Assembly: GCA_038503065.1 (NCBI GenBank)
Contig: JBCAMK010000004.1
Location: 1,005,001 to 1,069,000, forward strand
Source of the DNA: Paragyromitra xinjiangensis
Taxonomy: Eukaryota > Ascomycota > Pezizomycetes > Pezizales > Discinaceae
DNA length: 64,000 bases
Direction: 5' to 3'
In this document: positions 46,101 to 58,327 of the stretch, one piece after another
Layout: every line of letters starts with the position of its first letter
Numbering within the stretch: the first letter of the stretch is position 1
Made by a program: the position numbers and the translations under genes
Notes under the pieces: model-generated
Seen by the model: only the letters and a program-made list of their open reading frames with translations
The model's database searches: none
Told to the model about the DNA's origin: nothing

Positions 46101-46929
46101 TTTATCTTTCCGACAGGTTGAAGAAAAGTCACGAGTGACAGTTCGTGATTCTGCCGTCCTCTATTATCCTTTTCCACCGAACACATACATAATCAAACCC
46201 CTCCCGGTATCCCGCGTTTCAGAAATACAAACCCTTAACCTTTTTGAGTGTTTAGGTTGGTACCGCCTTAAGATCATTCCCCCCTTACCCTTTTTCCTAA
46301 CACCCCTCCACACCCTTGGTGCCTCTTCCGCCACTTCCCTAACACTTTCGGTGTCTCTTTTCCTTCTCCCTCAATCTTCGCAGCCAACTTCCCCACTTAC
46401 GGCCTCTCCCTAGTGCTTCACAGGCTTCTTAACTGAATGGACAGGCCCATCTTAAAACGGTGAAGAACAGCAAATCCGATGGGATAGCTTCTGCATAGGC
46501 CATTCGGCTGGTCCTGGGAGGTAACTGCCATGAAGGGGAATGAAGTGTGGATATGGGTGTGAGCCATGCGAGTGGTGGTAGTGAGGGATCCAAGAACATA
46601 GTAGTGGAACCAGTTTTGGAGACTCGCTAGTTAGATCTGTACGTGTAGCAAGAGTTGATGGGGATTTGCTAACTGATGTCAGTGAGGGGGAGAGGCCTTT
46701 CAGGTAACCTGTCTGCCGACCTAGAAACTGGATAGTGGGGTAGAGTCATGATGCAGGCGAAGGGTGATTTACTGAATCCGTAGGTGAGAAACAGGAATTG
46801 CAGATCATGGGGCCTCTCGTAGAACTACGCCGAATAAGGAGACGTGAACCAAAGGATAAAATGCGTGTGGTTTTGGGATAGCTGGATAGAGAAACGACTT
46901 CTGGCAAAAAAGGCAAAAGAAAATCGATT
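43117..46929. other. Gene-free 3.8 kb stretch
   Basis: No gene could be supported. Open frames at 43548-43898, 44667-45122 (minus), 44821-45234 and 45667-45945 lack recognisable domains and do not join across convincing splice sites. A small inverted repeat, CTCGCGA at 43948-43954 and TCGCGAG at 43965-43971, could form a 7-bp stem. A T-run lies near 43262-43272. Some of this may be old decayed repeat DNA. Confidence 0.4.
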
Positions 46930-47016
46930 GGTTCCAGAGGGGGTCGAACCCTCGACCTTGGCGTAAACATCTTGAAGATATTAGCACCACGCGCTAACCA
47001 ACTGAGCCATGGAACC
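46930..47016 (-). tRNA. tRNA-Ile(AAU) with a 14-nt intron
   Basis: On the minus strand the 87-nt gene folds as a full cloverleaf. The acceptor stem is GGTTCCA/TGGAACC. The D arm starts GCTC with loop AGTTGGTTA and has one T-C mismatch. The anticodon stem is TGGTG/CGCCA, and the anticodon AAT is in loop CTAATA-A. The variable region is AGGTC, and the T arm is GAGGG TTCGACC CCCTC. The 21 bases between the two anticodon strands leave a 14-nt intron after position 37, the canonical place for nuclear tRNA introns. CCA is not encoded, as expected for a eukaryotic gene. Anticodon AAU is read as isoleucine after A34 is changed to inosine. The internal A and B boxes for Pol III are intact (GGCTCAGTTGG and GGTTCGACCC). 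Confidence 0.95.
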
Positions 47017-47633
47017 GATACCTAAAATGAAACTATTCCATTATAGATACTATTTCTAATTATTGACAATAAACTTGGAATAATACTATCCAAAACTTGA
47101 TGGATGTACTTTCCTTAATATCGATAACCCATGCCTATGAGATTACATATATTCCCCTGGTCTGCAAAGAAAGATGTCACGGATGTATGAGGTGCCTTCT
47201 AACTTCGACCTGGGTTGGGATTTAGTGGGATACGTATTTTGACTGCTCTCAGGTCCGGCGGTTTACCTTGCTCAAATTTAGGGTGAGTACTCCTTATGAC
47301 GAGAGCCTTGGGTTAGGGTCTGGGTATGCTGAATGCGGGGACCGGGAAACCATTTGAAATGCATGTTAAATTCAATAGAACATTCCTTGAATGGGATGGA
47401 GGAGGTTGGGCCATGTTACACGACTTACCTATTCATTGTGTTGTGAAAGCTCGATTGATTGATTGCTCTATAAACAGGCTGTCGCCTGCCTCTCTATATA
47501 CCACGATCTCGTACCCATAAAGGTCCACGTACTATTCCCATTCCCGAGGCTCCGCCGAGCGCTCTACCACGAGCTCTCTACTCGAGCCTCTGCCCGAACG
47601 GATCGCGAGTGATAATTGGTGATTGGTCAGCGT

Positions 47634-47656
47634 AGCAGCAGCAGCAGCAGCAGCAG
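47634..47656. repeat. (AGC)n microsatellite, about 7.7 units
   Basis: There are 23 bases of uninterrupted AGC repeat. It is not inside a supported reading frame. Confidence 0.95.
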
Positions 47657-47894
47657 TAATAATTCATTCACGTATCTAACCCTATAGGTTATGGCGGGTG
47701 ATTAATCAGCGTGCTTAGGTAGTGCCCATTCCCAAGTTATACGGATTTGGCTTGGGGTATATTTTCGATTTCCAAAGCACTTGAAAAAGCTGATGATAAA
47801 TAATTTGTGCACATTTTTGACGGCTAAAACGGCCGCAGAATAGGTTATGCGAGCATACTTGCTAGGAAAACGTAGGGTCCTATCCATACTGAGG

Positions 47895-48160
47895 GATGTA
47901 GTGAAATACAACCAAGTACTTGGACTACCGTTGTATTTAGCGAGTAAGCCCATGGGCTTAAAGTAGAGTGGTGAGAAAGAAGGCGTGAGAACAAGCCAAT
48001 TAGAACCTCAGGATTGGGGTTACTGCCAGCACTTTCCTGTTTCAACGAAGTCAATGCTATTTGATTGGCTCTCTCCGCCGCCCTCTCTTTCACCACTTTA
48101 CTTTAAGCCCATGGGCTTACCCGCCAAATACAACGGTAGGAACCCCTCTTTCACTACAAC
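47895..48160. mobile_element. MITE-like foldback element, about 266 bp
   Basis: Two inverted arms face each other. The left core is 47927-47985 and begins ACCGTTGTATTT; the right core is 48079-48137 and ends AAATACAACGGT. About 53 of 59 aligned bases match, both contain TAAGCCCATGGGCTTAAAGT, and every mismatch I found is an A/G (or C/T) transition. Weaker inverted similarity extends outward (TGTAGTGAAA on the left, TTTCACTACA on the right) and inward (AAGCCAAT on the left, ATTGGCT on the right). No coding capacity is present. The size and structure suit a non-autonomous DNA element or another foldback repeat. No clear target-site duplication was seen, so mobility is inference. Confidence 0.7.
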
Positions 48161-49422
48161 GAGCTAGGTAGTTTTGATGGTCGTCAAGCGCGGATTTATT
48201 TGCACCCTGTCTGACCCATCTCTTCTTGAGAGGACGGCCAAGTGCGGAGAACAAACGCTTAGGCACGAGGCATCAATCACCGCAAGGCAGCAAGCCTAAG
48301 CTGTAAGGGCCCACCCCCACTTCCACCCCAGGATCAATCCTAAACCAAGTTCTAGGTCTTGACTACACTATAAATCTAACTTCCCAGGATGCGGCTAGCT
48401 AACGATGAGTATTCAAAATATGTCAAATCTCGCTACAGTTTATCCCAAACGGAGCTTGAAAAATACGTTTTAGATTTAAGTGCTAGCTAGAACTTCCTGT
48501 TGGATGTACTTAGTGAATCAATCAATCAAACCAGAGCTTCTCGACCATATCGCACCGGCCCTCTCCTTATGCCATAACCTAGCCATACATACCACCTGCT
48601 CGCATATAAAGCTATATATTTCTTTGCGGAGGAGACCTCGTCCTGCATCCCAACCGGCCAAGATCCCCACTGCACAAAAACACGTTACCCGGTCCCAGAT
48701 ACCAGAATGCCCCAGTACCGCGGGGTGGGTTGGTAGCGGTACAGTGCTGTTGTGCAACCTCAACCCATACCGCCGGGTACACGCTGCAAATACGGAGAAC
48801 AGAGTAAAAAAAGTACAAGCAACAAGGGGTCTTTAAACGCGGAGGCTTCGATCAATACCCCTCAAGTGGGTATTGTGGGTAATTATGCGGAGTACTTTAT
48901 CGGGATTTGAGCACCAATCTGAGTAAATGTACCTCTCAGTTGAGGATTTAGCCCTGCCCGGTTTATCGTACATGGTCAAGATGGTGGACGAATAGATAAA
49001 CTCGTGTGGGGAGAAACGGTGCCAAATCGCTACAAGCAAACATCATCATCGCTGTTGAGACCGCATATTCACAGGATGTTAAATTCAAGAGGGTAAGAAT
49101 GACAATCAACGTTCATTAAAAACGTTGTCTGACTATACAAACATTCCATGAACCGTGTAATCTTTTCCTTCATATCAACAGACATCAAGGCAAGGGGTGA
49201 ACTATGCCCCACAATACGAGATAAATGTAAAGCGCCTCGAGCAGTGATGACATATTAAAAATCCCCAAAACATTATTATCCCCCACTGGTATCGTTTTCC
49301 CCATCTCCGGTCGCCCACCCTAAACCTTACACCCAAACCAACCCTATCCTACCCTACCCCAGAAAAGAAAGAATACTCTATGATAGACATGAATTACAAT
49401 TGTTTATTTCGTTGTAAGGTAT

Positions 49423-51036
49423 CTATTCCTTGCGGACATAATGCCTGCGGTAGAGCTCATCCACATTTGTCAAGTAGTAAGCGCCCTTAGCAATGGTGTC
49501 GGCAGAACCGGCGGGGGTGAAGCCTTTCTTTCCGTGGACATCGTGGCGGAGATTGCACATCTACGAAGAAGAGAGTTAGCATTGAGGTAGGTGGATTTGA
49601 AGGGGTCAGCTTACATGGTCATATGACTGCGGCTCAACAACTGCCCTCGCCTCGAGCCTCTCTAGCAAGTTAACCTTCTCGGCGATCTCCTTTGTGCTTC
49701 CGTTGATCTTCACAGAGAACAAACTGGAAGCCAGCCCACTACCATATGAGAACAGAGCAATTCTCTTGCCAAGAAGAGTCTCAGAATCGACGTTCGCGAT
49801 GAGAGAGATAAGTCCGGAGTAAACGCTCGCAGTGTACATGTTACCGCACATGGTAGGAGCAGTCAAGGAAGGCTTTACGCGCTCCTCAAACCTCTTCTTG
49901 GAAAGACCCATAAAGGTCTTCTCGATGTTACGGTCAGACAGTGACTGCTCATAGTCGAGCTCACGGAGGTCTGCTGGAATGGTGCTGAACTGCTCGGCCT
50001 CGGGAGTGGCCAGGAAGTCGTTGTAGAGTAGGCGGGCATAAGACTTAGAGACGAGCTTGCAGGTAGGAGCATGGAAGAGCATGTAGTCGAATCGCTCAAG
50101 TCCCTCGTAGGAGACAGCATGGCCATTGCCGTTTGCTGCACCATTGGTACCGGTTTTTGAGGCAGCGGCAAGAGTAGCTTCCCGCTTGTTGTACGCCTTG
50201 TAACAAGCATCGACAGATTCGGTGTAGCAACGGATGGAGAAGTGACCATCAACAACCGGGTATTCACTGGTGAAATCAGGCTTGTAGAAATCATAGGCGT
50301 GGGTCATATAACTTCCACGCTTGCCAGGCTCAAGGACAAGCGGGGCGTTAGGGCCAACGAGCATGGCAACACAACCAGCACCACCGGTGGGTCTGGCGGC
50401 ACCCTTCTTGTACAGAGCGATATCACCAGCGATGACAATTGCATCGCGACCATCCCAGCCAGAAGACTCGATCCAATTCACAGCGTTGAAAAGGGCATTG
50501 GTACCCCCATAACATGCGTTGACGGTGTCCACACCCTCAACGTTGGTGTTGCCAGAATCGACGAAAAGCTGCATCAGAACAGATTTTACAGACTTGGATT
50601 TATCGATGATAGTCTCAGTTCCGACCTCGAGACGGCCAATAGAGGCAGGGTCGATCGAGTACTTCTCGAGGAGCGATTGAAGGGCGGTCAAAGCGATAGA
50701 GTAGATATCTACGGCGTGGGGTCAATTATGGGCCAGCAGATCAAGCAAAGCATCTAGAGCAGCATACCTTCTCGGTCATCGCAGAAGGACATTCTGGTCT
50801 GTCCAAGACCAATGGTGTATTTTCCAGTTGAAACACCATCGAACTTCTCCAATTCTGCTTGGTCGACACACTAGATTGCCACTGTTAGCCAGGTGCTCTG
50901 GTGTCGTGTGTCCACCCCTTTTTCTTTTACACGACCTCCAGGGAAGCCAATTTCACCACGAAAGAGCAAAAAAACTGACCTGGCTAGGAAAGTAGATTTC
51001 CATGGCCTTGATGCCAATATTCTGAGGACGAGACAT
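49423..51036 (-). CDS. ERG13: Hydroxymethylglutaryl-CoA synthase, 463 aa
   Basis: Exons are 51036-50980, 50870-50768, 50708-49615 and 49560-49423; the introns are 109, 59 and 54 nt. The enzyme condenses acetyl-CoA with acetoacetyl-CoA to HMG-CoA, the step before HMG-CoA reductase in the mevalonate/ergosterol pathway. The first exon encodes [19 protein letters not shown], the usual fungal start with no targeting peptide, so the protein is cytosolic. Catalytic residues are in place: Glu85 in RLEVGTETI, nucleophile Cys119 in [11 protein letters not shown], and His266 in [33 protein letters not shown] and [13 protein letters not shown] are further signatures. An Asn/Gly-rich loop at about 238-250 is the usual variable insert. 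The last exon ends in a basic YRRHYVRKE. Codon use is even, without the C-to-G skew seen in other genes. Confidence 0.97.
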
Positions 51037-52777
51037 TATTGCTGGTATTGGGTGGGTGGATTCTAGAAATGGGAAATCGTAATCTATAGTCTATACGCCG
51101 GTGGAGAAAGAGGCGAGAAGATAATTGAGGAACAAAAGAGCTTGAGACAGACAAATACAGCTGGAGAGAAGATGATGAATGAAAGAGGGGAAGAAGCAGA
51201 AGGGAGAAGACGGGGGGGCTCGTGCAGATAAAGTAGCTTTCGACAATTGGCAAGGGAGGAGAGGGTGAGCAGGCGAGAAGGCTAAAGGGTCTAAGCGGAC
51301 GGGCGTTTTTTGTTGCTGTCGAGGCCCAGAAAACCCGTGCGGTGACCAACCCCGTTCAGGAACAGCACAGCAGTAACGGCAGGTGCAGCAGCTTAGGCTC
51401 CTTCAGATCCCACCTACCGTAGGCGTTACATCCCTCTTCCTGCTCTTGCTCGTCCATTCTGTGAAATGTATGTGCCCGCCTTGTATCAGGTCGTTGTGGC
51501 TACTCAATTCCGAGCTCTGTTCAGAATTCTATCGTTCGCCAGCATAAGACAGCTAGCTACTGTGCCTCCTCCATTCCATTCACCACTTAGTCCTCCCCGG
51601 CTGATCAGAGCCATAGTGCTCCGTCCACCCTCTCTGATCCGCAATCCCGACAGATTCTGAGACTCTGTGTTGCCTCGCGCCATGGGTTAGGGCTCGCAAC
51701 ACCCGCCTCCGACAGGGGTTCGTCTAGATCCTCATTCGCATCGTACGAGTGCAGGGACGGGGGCCTTTTGAGACCTTATCTCGTGCTCGAACTTGGCAAT
51801 CTCAGTATTTCATGTCTCTCAAATCTCGTTGATCAGTTTCCCAACAAACAAAACAAATAAATACCTCGTACGATGAGGCGGAGGAAGGTGGATAACTAGG
51901 TAGGATGGAGGGATGTTTGTGTAAGCTCATTTCAACAATCTCGGAGCCCCTTGAAAAAAAATAAAATAGCAGGCTGCGGAAGACCTGCCCGACTTTGTGG
52001 ACGCCGCACAAACCCCCCCTAAATGCTCTGCCGATTGATGAAAGAGCAATCTTTAATCGCGCGTAGTGATGCCGACATTGAGGATCCACATCAGATTATC
52101 GGGAGAAGAGGAAACGTGATACAGTAGATACATCCCATCTTGTCCTGTTTGAGAATTCTCAGTCCGGTTTAGAATTTCTCGAAGCCCTGTGTCATTGCGG
52201 CTCTCATACAGGTCTTAGGACTGCAAATCGGACCAACCAGGGCAGCCCCTCCCATTCAGGACACGATGGCTAACAAAAAAAAGTAAACAAATAAAATTCT
52301 TTTTTTTCTTTCTCTGACCAATATTTCTACACTCAACAGTGGTCACCTCACGATTAGAATAACGCAGGATAGGTATTCCGGGTACGCTACCGGCCAGGTT
52401 ACTTTAGAGCACATACGATACTCTACACATACGTACTGCAAGGCCAACGAACACCCGCTACTAACACTATGGCTTTTCCTGGGTTGGGTTTAAGGGCGAC
52501 TTTTCTCAAAGCTTATTGACTGCCCTTCCGGGACTCAAAATTGGCGGTTGAGATGTGAATGTTTGTAGTGAGAAACTTTTCGTCGGGCACGAGCCTATAG
52601 ACGTACTTGTGCGTAGATGGGTTTGAGATGGATATTACAGTCTCGCTGTTGGACTCTGTTTGTTTGTACTGAACTACGGAACTCAATTCTTTACATACGC
52701 TATAATTTTTTTCAATCTCTTGGAACAGTCTTGCGGGTGGCGTTCTCACTCCACTATGACGCTGCCGAGCAGGAAGC
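51037..52777. other. Intergenic between HMG-CoA synthase start and HOM6 stop
   Basis: 51037-51350 is the HMG-CoA synthase leader, C/T-rich on the gene's strand. The remainder has only short open frames without support (51466-51660, 51802-52089, 52513-52749). An A-rich/T-rich patch lies at 52269-52313. Confidence 0.5.
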
Positions 52778-54147
52778 TTATTTCAGCCTCTGCAGGACCT
52801 TAATAAAGTCTCCTAGCACGCCCATAGCCGTGACCTCAGCTCCAGCACTGTAACGATTGGATATCCTATGTCAGTCGTACTGTCCATATAAAAAAAGTAT
52901 TTGGGTAAATAGTCCGAATTTGGGTGATAGCTTACCCAGCACCCTGTACAATCAAGGCTCTTTCGCCGTATCTCTTGGTATAAAAGCTGATGATATTATC
53001 ACTCCCCTTCAACCCCGCAATCGCACTCCCTTTATCAAAACTATCCTCAAAATACGAATTAGCTTTCCGGTAGCGCAAGCGCTTGCTTCGATTCCATGTA
53101 GCAGTCAAATTTCTTTTGACTCAGAAAAGGGAGAAAAAGCCGATTTCCCGGGACAAAGACTTACGTTTTCAATCCCACGCTCACCTCCTTCGTCTCCACA
53201 TTCAAAGCCCCCACAAACCTCGTCACCCCTCCCTCCCTCTCCGCATCCTCCTTAACCTTCTTCATATCAGCATCGAACCCCTCTAGCCCATTCAAAAACT
53301 CCTCCGCCGTCTCCGCACCCTCAAGCGACTTCGGAACCAAACTCTGAATCGGAAAACTCGTCGCGCTCTCCACCCGCAGCCCCGACAACCTCGCAAGAAT
53401 CGTCAACTTCCTCGCCACATCAAGTCCATTCAGATCATCCCTAGGGTCCGGCTCGGTATACCCCAAATCCCTCGCCTCCTTCACGCACGCTGCAAATCCC
53501 TTCCCACCATTATCGCCAGACAACGGCGCGAACGAGTTGAATAGGAAACTCATCGTCCCTGAGAACACGCCTTCGATACGTTTTATCTCGTCTCCAGTCT
53601 CTATCAGCTCTTTGAGAGTGCTCAGGACCGGGAGTCCTGCGCCTACGGTGGCTTCATAGAAGACGTAGCCTGCATTTGGCTTCCCGTTGTTGGCGCTCGC
53701 GGCGTAAATTGCGTCCCAGAGGCCGATGGTATCTGAGAAGCCTTTCTTGTTGGGTGTTACAATTGAGATGCCCTTGGAGAGGAAGAGAGGGTATGAAGTT
53801 GCGAGGGTTGGCGAGGAGGTGTTGTCGACGAGGATGACGGGGCCTGGTGCGGATGTGAGGAATTCGAGGGTTTCGCCAGGGAAGGATAGAGGCGTGGTGA
53901 TGGGGAGGTTGGCGTAGATGGTGGGGTCGAGGTCGAGTGGGGTGTAGTCACGGGAAACGATGGCTTGTGTGGTTCGTTGGATTAGGATTGTACTGATTGA
54001 GCGTGGGGAGGTTTTGGCGTATTGGGCGAGTTGGGAAATGAAAGCTTTGCCGACTCCACCGGCTCCTAGGAGAGGTTAGTTTTTGGGTTTGGAATTGTGT
54101 TAAGAGGGTGTTTGAGTACCGATGATTGCGACGTAGACTTTAGACAT
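52778..54147 (-). CDS. HOM6: Homoserine dehydrogenase, 367 aa
   Basis: Exons are 54147-54120, 54065-53165, 53040-52936 and 52847-52778; the introns are 54, 124 and 88 nt. The enzyme reduces aspartate semialdehyde to homoserine with NAD(P)H, feeding threonine, methionine and isoleucine synthesis in the cytosol. The dinucleotide motif V-A-I-I-G-A-G-G-V-G-K is split by intron 1. Other signatures are PVILVDNTSSPTLA, IVTPNKKGFS with the catalytic-region lysines, YEATVGAGLPVLSTLKEL, IEGVFSGTMSFLFN, GYTEPDPRDDLNGLDVARK, and the C-terminal GSDNIISFYTKRYG plus VQGAGAGAEVTAMGV across the last junction. It lacks an N-terminal aspartokinase domain and a C-terminal ACT domain, as is normal in fungi. The large exon goes from C-rich to G-rich along the coding strand. 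Confidence 0.95.
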
Positions 54148-55817
54148 TTTGAGCTGTGGTGGAAATTCAATTGCTATTCGTGGATATTTGGCTGGTGTTG
54201 AGGAAACGCGTAAGTGGGGCAATTGCGGGGAGAGTTTAAATTTTGGAGCCTCAAGGGACAGGGTTGGGAGCACGCCATCCTCGTCTAACGCGAAGAAGAA
54301 TTTCAAAGTTGGAAACTAGATTTTGGTGACAAAGTTACTGGGTTTTGGTTCTATGACTTATTGTTAATTGTCATTGTATCACGGCTTGGGTTGGTTTTGT
54401 TTTTTGGGGTGAACGAGTGATGCTTTGTGGCATGTGGCTGGGGGTGGCTGTTTGGGCGAGTGATGCTTAGTGATCATAGCTGTAATATCAGTTCCTACGG
54501 AAGCCTCCGGATCTAGGACACTTTGATGCTAGTTCCTATCCCTCCCAAACCAGCTTCTTGAGTTTTTGACCACAGGAAGCCATACCACGTGACTTGTTTT
54601 AAGGTGAGCACATGTAATATCCACCCAGTGGTGTCTATCACAATAAACGGAAAACATAGCTAGATCCTTACTGACTTGAAATCACCAGAGAGAGATAAAG
54701 TTCTTTGCCAGTGGCAAACCAGCAGAGCCTATACAGTTCCTAGAATCTAATGATACATGGATAGAAATCACAGACGGCAGTAATCAACTCTACTGGAGGT
54801 TCCAGACCGCCATCATTATCGCATACCCATCGAGGGATACGTGTTTGCTCCCTGGCCCGGGCAGAAGGAACAGTTATTATCATAGGACAGACTGAGTGTG
54901 GCATAGGGCTTTTACGTTCTGTTGAACAAGGAGAAATCGGAGATACATGTCTGCAAGAGATTGTGCTGCTAGTTGAACAACGCCTATTCTTTAGTCTCGT
55001 GCCCAGCCCCATACATGCAGCTTGCTGCGTACCGCAGGCAGTAGGGGATGGGGACGAGCCTGCCTATTCTTAACCTGTTTGTGAATACATTTGTCATACC
55101 AAATGCATACTGCAGCGATTCATAGCGTTTCAATCTATTAAGAGTTCATGGGGAGGGTAAGTGCCCGAAAGCTGATCCAAAAAAGTCGAAAGTCAGCGCC
55201 CTTTCTTAGTGACCATATTTTGATTTTGCGTTATCTTTGCTGAGCAGTCGTATCCTTTGGTTTGTGCCCTGTTGGTTCTATAGTGGCGTTATAACTTACG
55301 TATTCGGTGTTTAGAAATTCTGTGTGACGTTGGAGTTGATAGTTTGGCTTCGCCCTGAACTGCCTACATCTGAAGCCTAGAGCAATTTGTTTTTCCCTTT
55401 TGCTATGATCGTACATATATCCATCGCAATCATCGTCACTGCCCAAGCTTGCTGCATATTTCCCTTTTCGACTGATACAATGATCGAGCACAGGCCCCTT
55501 TACAAACGCGTCAGCGGCTTGTCATACCCTGGATCTCCCACCAGGATAGCCGGCATGTCTGAACACAGCCACGGCCTCCAACATCTGCGACCACAGACCA
55601 CGTCCTCCGTTCCCTCAAATCCCTTAAAGTTACCTCATCTTCGGGAGGCACGCCGCAACGGACGGACGCGTACAGCAACTGGTGAGACAGGCAGACAGCA
55701 CCTACCATACTTTGCCACGGGGAAGTCCACTCGCCCTAAGCGGCTCTTTTGAAACCGTACCTTGCAGCGGGGCCACTTCCTCTCACTCGGGGAAAGGGTA
55801 ATCTATCCGCAAACACG
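54148..55817. other. Intergenic between HOM6 and the small membrane protein gene
   Basis: The HOM6 upstream region is followed by about 1.3 kb without a supported gene. Open frames at 54740-55012 (minus) and 55387-55752 (plus) have no recognisable motif. Confidence 0.5.
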
Positions 55818-56253
55818 ATGGATGCTCTATCAAACATCAGACCACTTCTTGAATTCTGGAGTACGATCGAGACCTGGGCCGTTCGATTCTTCGTATCTCT
55901 CTCCTTCCTCATCCACAGCCACTGGGCTCTTGACCAACTCGCTGACGACGTCTTTCCAACCGTAGATCTTCCTCGGAGTTCTCACGCTGTTTCCCTGGAT
56001 CTTGTTAGTCTTGTTCGATGCTGGCCTGTATGTCTGGCGGTATCTTATCCTCGCCCCTATCACGAGGTTCTTGTATCCGAATGCCTACCCATTAGAGACA
56101 CCTGTGATGTTCGAGGATAAGGATGAGGTTAGTACTAGTATGGCTACTGCCGTTGGGGCGGGGCGTGGGAGGGCTTTGGGGACGGAAGTTGCACCGGCGG
56201 TGAAGGAATTGCCGGATGGGCTGGATAAGGCATTGAAAGAGAAGGACGTATGA
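55818..56253 (+). CDS. Small predicted membrane protein, 120 aa
   Basis: Exons are 55818-55892 and 55966-56253, with a 73-nt intron (GTATCT...CGTAG) that includes CTGAC as a likely branch site. The join continues WAVRFF with IFLGVLTLFPWILLVLFDAG, giving one long hydrophobic stretch (about residues 24-46) followed by an aromatic and basic YVWRY segment. This suggests one membrane span, or a hairpin, near the N-terminus and a hydrophilic C-terminal tail of about 60 residues rich in Glu, Lys and Ala. I do not recognise the family and give no function. Support comes from the clean splice join, a coding-like hydrophobic pattern that only appears after splicing, and a G-rich 3' end like that of nearby genes. 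Without the intron the frame becomes an unconvincing mixed sequence. Confidence 0.6.
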
Positions 56254-57725
56254 CTAGGGTACGTTGTAATGGTTATGGTAGTGGGGGAGCTGTGAGGTGG
56301 TAAGGTACAGATGCCCTTGGTATGAACTATCTTTAGGAGGGTCGACTGTATGTGCTCGAGACCATCTCGTGTTTGGATTACTGTTTGTGTATTTGCTGAT
56401 CGTTTGTCTTTAGTGTTCTTGGTGGTGGTTATTTATGGGTTATTAACACTCGATCTTCTGTTCCGTTCCTGTTTTTGACTTCGGCGGATATGGGTCTGAA
56501 TTGGGGCCTCGGAGTGAACGGGAGGCTTTTTTGACCGGACCGGAGCTAGACCGGACGCACTCTTGGCACCAGGAACCTGGAGATTTATCGGGTGTGAAAG
56601 CTCAGTCTATGCCGACTTTGGTCTAATATTTTGATGGGGTATGTGGGTGGTAATGGGAAGGTTATCGGGACTACAATGGATTCGGAGTTTCAAATGAAAT
56701 AATAAATTTTATAACAAACACTTTATAGCTCGAGGGCCATGATTGATGTGCAAAGTGATATTGAGTTTGGTGATGAATGGAAGTGAATGTGGATGTGGGG
56801 TAATTGTTTAAGGCGGTGCGGAAATCTGAGGATCAAAACCTACTCGAGGGATAAGGCTGCTTCTTTTGTTGGTAGGGGTTCTCTAGTTTGTTGACTAGAG
56901 GATTGGTGGCGAGCTCGAGACTGCCGAAATTTTATACTCTGGGATCATGATATCCTCCTGCACTGCCGTTGGGAAAGAATTGGGACCTATTGCTTTTCAC
57001 GTGTGGTTGTAGTTTTGGGGGTGTATTAACTACATTCATCGATATGATGTATTGGATTCTATGAAGTCTTAATTATGGCCTTTGAAATCAAGAAACATTT
57101 TCTCGTCTTGGAAGAAGCTCGCTAACATTAATGGGTAGATAACCTGCCAATTGATGGTCGTTCCTTCTGGATGGGAGTAAGCAGAGGCGCCCGGCGACTA
57201 TTTTCTTGTTTTGTCTTGATTGGGATTTGTGGTTGGCACTATCATTGGCCTCCATCCCCCATTCTGCGGTCCTAGAATTTATAAACACAGAAGTGTGTAC
57301 ATATAATCGAAGTTTACGATTTTATTCCCACAGACTGGTTCCGTCTCAGAAACACTTCTTTACCGTTGGGCACGTATCGCATAGCGATTCAGGATTACAG
57401 TTAACGATTCCTTCGTAACGTAACGCGAAAAAACTTCCTATCTTAGTGTGAGTTTACAAGTGATATCAGGTTGGGCTTTCATCGAAGATTCTGGGATGAC
57501 GGCATGGAACGGATCCAGATTGATCGTCCCTATATTGTCCGTTTACGAACGGCGATAGAATGAGAATTTCGGTGTATTGAATTTCTCCCGCCAGTCAGCG
57601 TCTCCTAGCAGTCGAAAACATTGCAATGGGAGCCCCCTCGAACCGTCCAATCGCTGTACAGCATTTTGTCACGTGTGCTGATGATATTTGGCCGCTTAGG
57701 GGGCTCTCCGTAAATTTTTTTCTGC

Positions 57726-57790
57726 ATATATACCCACTAACCTGGCTTCGTTTCTGCTCGTCTTTCCCCTCCCTTTATTTACGAACCACT
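57726..57790 (+). promoter_or_regulatory. Core-promoter-like segment without an obvious downstream gene
   Basis: ATATATA at 57726-57732 is followed by a C/T-rich tract (TCTTTCCCCTCCC) about 35-50 bases downstream, a layout common at fungal transcription start sites. No protein frame of convincing length follows. It may drive a non-coding or very short transcript, or be coincidental. Confidence 0.25.
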
Positions 57791-58327
57791 CAGTAGTTGC
57801 GACCACAAATTCCCTATTCACACAGCTTAATTTGAGCATCCCTTTCATTATCTTCTAAAGGCTATTCATTTGCCTAACACTAGACCTCTGTCAGGACCCA
57901 AGTTACATTTACTTCAAGGATTTTTGACTACTGAAAATCTGGCTGTTAGCTAGAACCTGAAACTCATTTGATCACCGAGCAGGGACTTGATATTCACAAC
58001 AGCAGCGACAACAGAAAGGATTCATACAAATATTTAAATCACATAGGCGCGCTCATTGGCCTCCTATTCTATAGAACAGATTCTGATGATATCATCGAAA
58101 CTTATTTCGGATTTTTCTGTTGGTGCAGGATCCAATAGTGAGTGGAATTTCTTATTCTGAGATGAATTTTGTTGAAAGAAAGCTGACTGCTAGTAGGTGA
58201 TGGAAATTATTCAAATGTGTCGCTCGCTGCTGGTCCTTTTCGACATTCAAAGCAGCGGAATTTTACTACCAGACGGATAGCTGACGCTGGAGCTGAGCTT
58301 GTTAGTTATTCTGATGAGGGGTGATTG

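Larger units (their letters stand above)
47017..49422. other. Gene-free stretch with simple repeat and foldback element
   Basis: No gene was seen. It contains an (AGC)n run and a roughly 266-bp inverted-repeat element, both listed separately. The open frames at 47326-47520 and 48480-48836 are not supported. The right end (about 49150-49420) is the 3' flank of the HMG-CoA synthase gene. Confidence 0.5.
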
